Source of the DNA: Podochytrium sp. JEL0797
Lineage: Eukaryota > Chytridiomycota > Chytridiomycetes > Chytridiales > Chytriomycetaceae
Assembly (NCBI GenBank): GCA_027596195.1
Contig: JADGJG010000733.1
Location: 1 to 13,331, forward strand
Direction: 5' to 3'
DNA: 13,331 nt
Part shown: piece by piece, positions 8,211 through 13,331 of the stretch
Layout of the letters: every line of letters begins with the position of its first letter
How positions within the stretch are numbered: the stretch's first letter is position 1
The notes under the pieces: generated by a model
Seen by the model: the letters and a program-made list of their open reading frames with translations, nothing else
What the model was told of the DNA's origin: nothing
Databases searched by the model: none
Translations under genes and position numbers: made by a program

Positions 8211-8216
8211 TTTATT
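8211..8216 (-). terminator. AATAAA poly(A) signal overlapping the DENND6 stop codon
   Basis: On the minus strand the final codons CAA TAA form AATAAA together with the next base. The signal therefore overlaps the stop codon at 8214-8212. Confidence 0.6.
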
Positions 8217-11200
8217 GCATCATCCGCAAGCCTTCCGGCAAGAGTCCCAAAATCGCCGCCTGCTGTGTCCGCAGCTTGTCCATCTGTTCCCGCGTTGGGA
8301 TAAACCCGTTGGCAATCTCTGAAGACGAAAAGATGCGTTTTCGCCATTGACCACCCAACGACGCGGGTTCGGCGGGTTCAAAGTATTTTGAATATTGCGT
8401 CTGTGGTTTTTGTTGTTTAGTTTCAGGGGGACGAGGGCGCATAATAACAGAAAAAAAACTCACCACTTCCTCCTTCAACCTCAACAACAAATCCACACAC
8501 TCAATCTCCTGTCTCCCCCTCTCCCTCCCCCACGCCACCACATCCGAATCACACAACACATGCATATAATGTGCGCGCCATTCGCGGTTCAACTCGGCAC
8601 TCCGGTGTTGTAGCCACGATGCGAAATTGGGCGACTTGAGAAATTGTTTGTAGAATTGGAGAAGCGATTTTTTGCTTGAGACTGGGAGGTTGGGTGCTGG
8701 GAGTTTTTTTTTTGGGAGGAGGGGTGAGTTTGTGGAATGTCGGGTGCTGCAAAAAATGATATTTACTCGAAGCTGCCTTCACCGTTTCCAAAAACGTGTC
8801 CTGCTGAAACGGTTTCACCTCCGGCCTTGCCCTCAACACCGACAACGTCATTGTCACGGGCGATCCTACAATCAGACCCTCGTAGTGTCGATTCAGGGGC
8901 TGCAAAAACCGGTCCGTCAGGTCGATAAAGTGCCGGCGGAGCAGGTTGTCGAGAAATTCGGGGGATGAGCCTGAAGTGAGGTGGGTGGACAGGAGGTCGA
9001 GGAATTTTTTGTCTCTTGTGAGGATGGGTTTGTATTTTGTTGTGACGCTCTGTGGGGTGTGTGTGTGTTGTTTGTGGCGGTGAGGAAATAAAAATGGTGG
9101 CCCTTCATTGAGTATTTTTTTTCTTCTTACCTCCACCACCGCGTCAAACACGACAATTTCTTTGCCTTGTCCAATAACAACGGGACTCCCCGGCCGCGCG
9201 GGGGTCCCCGGGGCAGAACCCCCGGCACCACGGAACGACGAAAACATGGAAGTGCGCGGAGAGGAGCCAGCAGGTGCTGCCACATGCACGCGGGGAGGTG
9301 TTCTAATTATATGATTTGGGAAGGAACGCGGAAAAGAACGCGTCAAGGCTTGCAATTTTGGGAGCGTGAAAAACGTACCCTGGTGCTCCGACCCCCGAGA
9401 GGATCGCATTCCCCCCACCGCCACCAATACCACCACCACGTCCCATAATGCTCTGTCGCGTCGTGGGTGGAGACTCCATCCCACCCCTTGACAAGTTTGG
9501 AGACGCACCACCACCAGATACTCGCGGCGGCATCAACACCCTCCCCACCGCTTTCACCTTATGCGGCCACGACTCAAACACCTTCTCAAACACGGGGTTC
9601 GTGACACCCACGATGGTTGCCATCCGTGGCGGGGCGGAGGCTGTGCCGCCGCCTCCTGTGGATCGAAACTCGCCGTCTTGGAGTGTGAAAAAGGGGCGGA
9701 AGTCTCCACCGAAGGGAACGGGTTTCATGAGTTCGAGGAGGGTCCAGACGACGGATGAGCATGCTTTTGGGGTGTCTGAGTGGATGAGGAGGGGTTCGCC
9801 GAGGATCATGAGTTCCCAGAGGAGGAAGCTGAGTTTCGGGGAGAGGCTGAAGGTGGAGTAGATTCGGCCTGGGTTTGAGAGGAGGGTTGTGGTGGTGGTG
9901 GGTTTCGGGTTGTGTGGGGAGGGTTTGAGGAAGGGGGTGGAGGGGAAGGAAGAGCTGAGGGTCGGTTCGGAGAGTCGTGTTGGGGTTGAGTGTGGGTTGC
10001 TCATGGAGGTTTGGGTTCTCTCGCGTGGGAGAGAGAGGGTTTCTGGGAGCGTTGGTGTGTGGTTGATGTTTGTCGAGAGGTCAAAGAGTTGAGGGAAGCG
10101 GATCGTGGGTGGGAATGTGCATTGGAAAGTTTGACCGAAAACGCTCAAGAGGAGGTCGTGGTTTTGGTAAAGTGAGTCAGTGGTGATGGTGCTTGGAGGA
10201 GTGGGCCTTTGTGTGTGTGTGTTTGAGAATTTTGCCGTTAAAATCGCGACTTCTCACCATCCCGCAATATCCACGCAAAGCTCCTTCATCAAAGCCTTCG
10301 ACAACTCCCCGACTCCATCTCCTTCCATATCCCCTTCACTCGCCAACGCGTCCAATACCTTGCACCCGATCCCGCTGCTCAAAAGCGTCGGAAAAAACCC
10401 GTGCCACGCGTGTGGGCTCAAAATCACGAGACTCTTTTGGAAATAGCCGCGTCGAATCTCACGGTCGGCCTTTTGGCGGAAATAAACGTATGCATACGTG
10501 AATCCGTCCGAGTCTACTACTGAGACGGAATCGTTTTCGAGGGGAGTTGATGGGGAGATAGTGGATGCGTTTGGGTGGATTGGGGTGGTTGAGTCGGATG
10601 CGGAGTGGGTGGTTCCAGAGTAGATTTTGGAAATTGCTGGACCGCTGCGAAATCGGAACGAGAAAGTTGTGTCTCCGAGATGGGACGAGGAGTTTGAGTC
10701 TGGGAACGAGGAGAAGCAGCTGGATTCAAAAGCATGTTGTCAATACTGCGTGGGATAAAGCGTTCGTTTACATCGTCTTGAGCTCGGGTTCCGACAGGTC
10801 AATTGGAGGGGCCAGGTATTCCATCACTGCAGATAATTCAGTGGCAACATCGCAGGTTATCATGAAACTAGAAAGCACCTGGGCCAACATCCAAATCGAA
10901 AGTAACGACACACACGGCTACAGCCCAACGCCTTAAATCCTCGACTCGAAAGCCAAACTCTTGGGCCAGCAAATCCGCCTCGTCGATCGCTTTCGACACC
11001 ATCGGACTCAGCAGGGGACCCGAGTGTTCGATGGGGGCAACATGCGCCAGGTCGGTTTCGACGGAGGGATGGTGGTTCGAAATGTCCTCGGGATCCGAAC
11101 CCAGAAGCACCTCCTCCATCATTTCATTGATTTGATCGTCGCTAAGGTCAGAGTATGGCTCGATTGCATCCATCAGACGATCGATGGAGTTGTTTGCGGA

Positions 11201-11290
11201 TCGTTGGGCAGAGTGCATTGTTGGGGCAGTGAAGCGAGTGTGATTGGGCTCCTTGGGAGACAATGGCTCGAAGGCGTCGGCGATATCCAT
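8212..11290 (-). CDS. DENND6: DENND6 (FAM116) DENN-domain Rab GEF-family protein
   Basis: Eight exons on the minus strand: 11290-10879, 10826-10772, 10719-10258, 10206-9379, 9302-9131, 9049-8767, 8696-8464 and 8400-8212; all phases agree, giving 877 residues. Human DENND6A is about 608. Conserved blocks in order: RRWAVAVCVVTFDLDVGP, SFPDSNSSSHLGDTTFSFRF, YAYVYFRQKADREIRRGYFQ, LSFLLWELMILGEPLLIHS, FGGDFRPFFTLQDGEF, ATIVGVTNPVFEKVFESWPH, LLRRHFIDLTDRFLQPL, LQFYKQFLKSPNFASWL and, near the end, MDKLRTQQAAILGLLPEGL. DENND6 proteins act as Rab14-type exchange factors in endosomal recycling; that role is from family knowledge. Extra length comes from Ser/Pro/Gly-rich insertions. The start is uncertain: ATG 11290 is preferred, but the frame stays open upstream with another ATG at 11422. 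The exon 7 acceptor could instead lie 15 nt downstream. Confidence 0.93.
9057..9069 (-). repeat. AC run (minus strand) before the 3' splice site of DENND6 intron 5
   Basis: Read on the minus strand, an AC run followed by CCC ends next to the acceptor CAG (AG at 9051-9050). Confidence 0.7.
10211..10222 (-). repeat. AC run (minus strand) before the 3' splice site of DENND6 intron 3
   Basis: Read on the minus strand, six AC units end three nucleotides before the acceptor AG at 10208-10207, in a 51-nt intron. Confidence 0.75.
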
Positions 11291-11555
11291 CAAAGGAAAG
11301 ATCAAGTTGTGAGAGAGCAAGAGGGCACTGGTCAGATGGGGTGAGCGTGATCGCGACCCTCCGTTGCTGGAATGACTCTTTTGGCGTTTGCGAAAAGGAT
11401 TTTTGGAGGATCGACTTCGCATTTCCCACCAGCGATTCTTGACGAAACGCGAATGCAAACTGACCTTATCATTATTCGCGTAAAACGCATACAACCGAGG
11501 AGAAATGTTTTTTTGAACAGCACAAGCAAAAGCACGGTTCCATTCCTTCCACTTT

Positions 11556-12367
11556 TCACTTCAATGATTTTCTCTTTGCCAGGCCGTGGTGGTGGTTGTG
11601 ATGGTGAAAGGGTGCAGGAGCCGACTCTTCCTCCAATTCCTTGCACTTCTTGCAAAACTTGCCCTGCACACACACGTCGCACTTTTCGCAGTGGATCCAG
11701 CCAACGTCGCGACACTCGCAGCACACGACGCAATGCCACACCTGCTTCGCTTCTTCGAGTTTATTTCTGCAGAATGACCAAAAGTACGGGCTCCCTGCGC
11801 ACGCGGCGTGGTGCACGAGGTCGGTGTCCAGCTCTTTTTGGGACTCTGCGTCGCCGTCCACGTCGCCGTAATATTCGTCGTCGAGGCGGTGTTCTGTGAA
11901 GACGGGGTCTCTGCGGATTTTTTCCACGAGGGAAGCAACGAACGCGTCTCTGTTTGCAATGTCGGACGGAGTTGGGTTGGTGGGCGAGGTGGATGAAGAC
12001 GGTGTGTCTGAGGGAGCAGTGGGGGATATGAGCGATAGCGGCAAGTGATTGGGTGCCTGGCCGGGAGCCATGCGGCAGGGCACACTCAAACTCAGCCGCA
12101 ACTCGGCCTCGAAACAACGTCCAGGGGTTTATTCCGCTTTGTGTCTACGTGGAAATCAAGCAGACCCAGCATCGTCAGTAGTGCCTTCGGCCGCCCTGTT
12201 GCTGCGTCCTGAAGCCATGCCCTTGCTGCCTTGAGTCGTCGCTCTTGCTGCAGCAAAGCGAGAATGGTGGACGACGTGTCAGTTCCGCCAAGATATCGCT
12301 TGTCCTTGATTTTTATGGCCAGGTGTGTGAGTTGCTCTTCGATATGCTTGAGGCAGTCTGCGTCCAT
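11556..12367 (-). CDS. Cysteine-rich putative zinc-binding protein
   Basis: The secure part is the minus-strand reading frame ending at 11556. Its C-terminal half holds a dense cysteine cluster, WHCVVCCECRDVGWIHC followed by EKCDVCVQGKFCKKCKE, next to a poly-His stretch and a basic end (AKRKSLK). The spacing CxxCC, HCxxCxxC, FCxxC suggests two zinc sites and recalls part of the CHY zinc finger of RING-type ubiquitin ligases, but I cannot assign a family and there is no RING. Two gene models fit. A one-exon form starts at ATG 12071 (171 residues). A two-exon form starts at ATG 12367 (MDADCLKHIEEQLTHLAIKI), with a 92-nt intron 12148-12057 (GTAGAC donor, CCAG acceptor, phase 0), giving 239 residues with a helical N-terminus. 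I prefer the latter, weakly. It lies 265 bp upstream of the DENND6 start on the same strand. Confidence 0.55.
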
Positions 12368-12530
12368 TATTTCCAAATTTTATGTGGGGGAATTAAGGCC
12401 CAGTGGGGCAGTGCACTCACTCTTTTTATTTGGATACAACGTGGAAACAATAAAAAAAGAAGGAAAGAAAAACGAACAACAGGGGAAAAAAGAAGCTAAA
12501 AAAGGAGGCAAGTTAATCAGCGCGAGGAGT
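12368..12530. other. 163-bp spacer with a minus-strand AATAAA
   Basis: No coding signal is visible. On the minus strand it is pyrimidine-rich, and an AATAAA near 12428-12423 could end whatever transcript comes from the right. The remainder is the likely promoter of the cysteine-rich gene. Confidence 0.4.
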
Positions 12531-12668
12531 TCAGGTCTTCAACTTCTTTTTGGGGGAGGGCATGCAAGAGGAAGACGCGCTGGAGGAGGAGGCGGTGGCT
12601 TGGGGTGGGCGTTGGAGGATGGTGATCCATTGAGGGTGGAGGGTGGGGGATCTGCCGTTGGCGCCCAT
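12531..12668 (-). CDS. Doubtful 45-codon ORF with a basic C-terminus
   Basis: An ATG at 12668 opens a 45-residue, Ser/Pro-rich reading frame ending SPKKKLKT, which resembles a nuclear localisation signal. A TATAAA-containing stretch lies about 40 bp upstream (12705-12714) and an AATAAA about 100 bp downstream, so a small transcript is possible. It could equally be 3' UTR of the helicase gene, whose stop is at 12763-12761. No homologue is known to me. Confidence 0.22.
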   Translation of the reverse strand: MGANGRSPTLHPQWITILQRPPQATASSSSASSSCMPSPKKKLKT

Positions 12669-12760
12669 GAGACAGGGAGAAACCGATTTTGGTTGAAAGT
12701 TACGTTTATAAATTAGCATGGTACGTAATAAATGAAACATGAAATGAAAAAGAAAAAGAA

Positions 12761-13240
12761 TCAACGAGGTTCGATGGGGAACGTGGCATGCTCCCATGCA
12801 AGCAGATCTGGGTCATGTTTCAACTTGAGGAGTTTGTTGCGGGAGTGGGAGTCGAGAGGAATTTTGCGGATGCAATCGGCACATTCGACACGGCTGAAGC
12901 CCACGTAAACATTGGCAGGGTCCATTTGGGTAAACAGCCAACTACATCAGTCAAATGAAGACAAATGTTCCCGAAGGTTTTGCCTGAATATTGAAATGGA
13001 TGAGGAAAGTAGAAAAGGAATGGAGGAATAAAAATACAGACCTTGAGACTTGTGCAAAGTCATGGTGAAAGCAGTATCCAGAGGAAATGGGCAGAAACAC
13101 ACTTTGCATTTGTAGTGAAGCTGAACATTGACGGTTTTGTCGGATTCCATGGTGTTTAAGAATGGGAGCACAATTTCGTCATGTGAGAGACTGGCTTCCA
13201 AGTAGGGTTTCGCGTGGGCCACGAGCATGGCTTGCAGACA
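12761..13240 (-). CDS. PIF1-family DNA helicase, C-terminal part, apparently frameshifted
   Basis: The minus-strand exon beginning after a TATATTAG acceptor-like sequence (T at 13240) reads through LEASLSHDEIVLPFLN to FPLDTAFTMTLHKSQG, the late helicase motif of PIF1/RecD-type superfamily 1B enzymes. An intron at 13041-12984 (GTCTGT donor, CAG acceptor) then joins in phase to GKTFGNICLHLTD. The expected final motif, NVYVGFSRVECADCIRKIP, is present further on and runs to a TGA at 12763-12761, but in a different frame. One missing base near 12932-12934, in a T run of the coding strand, would explain this. The N-terminal ATPase motifs (Walker A and B) are beyond the contig end. The gene is therefore partial and either decayed or carries a sequence error. 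PIF1-like genes are often part of Helitrons or other elements; nothing here proves that. Confidence 0.7.
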
Positions 13241-13256
13241 CTAATATACGGCCTGA

Positions 13257-13304
13257 CGGCGGCCCTTGGTGCGCACTAGTGATTTCGGCGGCCCTTGGTG
13301 CGCA
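13257..13304. repeat. 19-bp direct repeat near the right edge
   Basis: The sequence CGGCGGCCCTTGGTGCGCA occurs at 13257-13275 and again at 13286-13304, an exact 19-nt match with a 10-nt spacer (period 29). It lies just upstream of the helicase fragment and close to the contig end. It could be the start of a longer tandem array or part of a mobile-element terminus. Confidence 0.85.
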
Positions 13305-13331
13305 GCGCCTAGATTTTTTTGTTGCGAGAAG

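Noticed and set aside
9447..9861. Plus-strand ORF antisense to DENND6 exon 4
   Set aside because: The minus strand carries conserved DENND6 motifs in the same interval.
12531..12797. The longer form of the small minus-strand ORF as one 88-codon gene
   Set aside because: Its upstream part overlaps the helicase C-terminus in another frame and reads through its 3' UTR, and it lacks an ATG at that start. Only the part from ATG 12668 is kept, with low confidence.
1..13331. tRNA, rRNA, CRISPR arrays, prophage or bacterial operon features
   Set aside because: No cloverleaf, rRNA core motif or regularly spaced repeat array is visible, and spliceosomal introns and poly(A) signals show the sequence is eukaryotic.

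Overview
The window reads as a compact, intron-rich fungal contig, most likely from a zoosporic (chytrid-like) fungus. The genes have short GT-AG introns (48 to 92 bp), very short intergenic gaps and poly(A) signals that touch the stop codon. One gene is CFAP410 (C21orf2), a cilium/basal-body protein that non-flagellated fungi are expected to lack, and another is an F-box-like protein with plant-type leucine-rich repeats. The taxonomic call is inference from gene content; no ribosomal or other marker gene is present.

Layout, left to right. Positions 1-78 are a pure C run at the contig edge. At 96-258 (minus) lies the first exon of a GPATCH11/CCDC75-like G-patch protein. It shares a 126-bp divergent promoter with CFAP410 (385-2582, plus, five exons), whose middle is hugely expanded by a poly-Gly/poly-G tract, a Gln tract and a degenerate repeat of about 32 residues. 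Positions 2633-3309 hold no clear gene, only weak candidate exons. An F-box-like LRR protein (3310-4851, plus), an unidentified coiled-coil protein (4900-6366, plus, two exons) and the glucosidase II beta subunit (6437-8145, plus, seven exons, ending in HDEL) follow in tandem with gaps of only 48 and 70 bp.

The right half is on the minus strand. DENND6 (FAM116, a Rab guanine-nucleotide exchange factor family) runs from about 11290 to 8212 in eight exons and converges tail to tail on the glucosidase II beta gene with 66 bp between. Upstream of it are a cysteine-rich zinc-binding protein (about 12367-11556), a doubtful 45-codon ORF, and the C-terminal part of a PIF1-family helicase (13240-12761) interrupted by an apparent 1-nt frameshift. 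A 19-bp direct repeat lies at the right edge.

The genes do not form one pathway. CFAP410 and possibly GPATCH11 relate to cilia and splicing, glucosidase II beta to ER glycoprotein folding, and DENND6 to membrane traffic. The observations most worth following up are an exon-by-exon sawtooth in third-codon-position C versus G, AC/GT dinucleotide runs placed just before several 3' splice sites, and the repeat-filled expansion of CFAP410.
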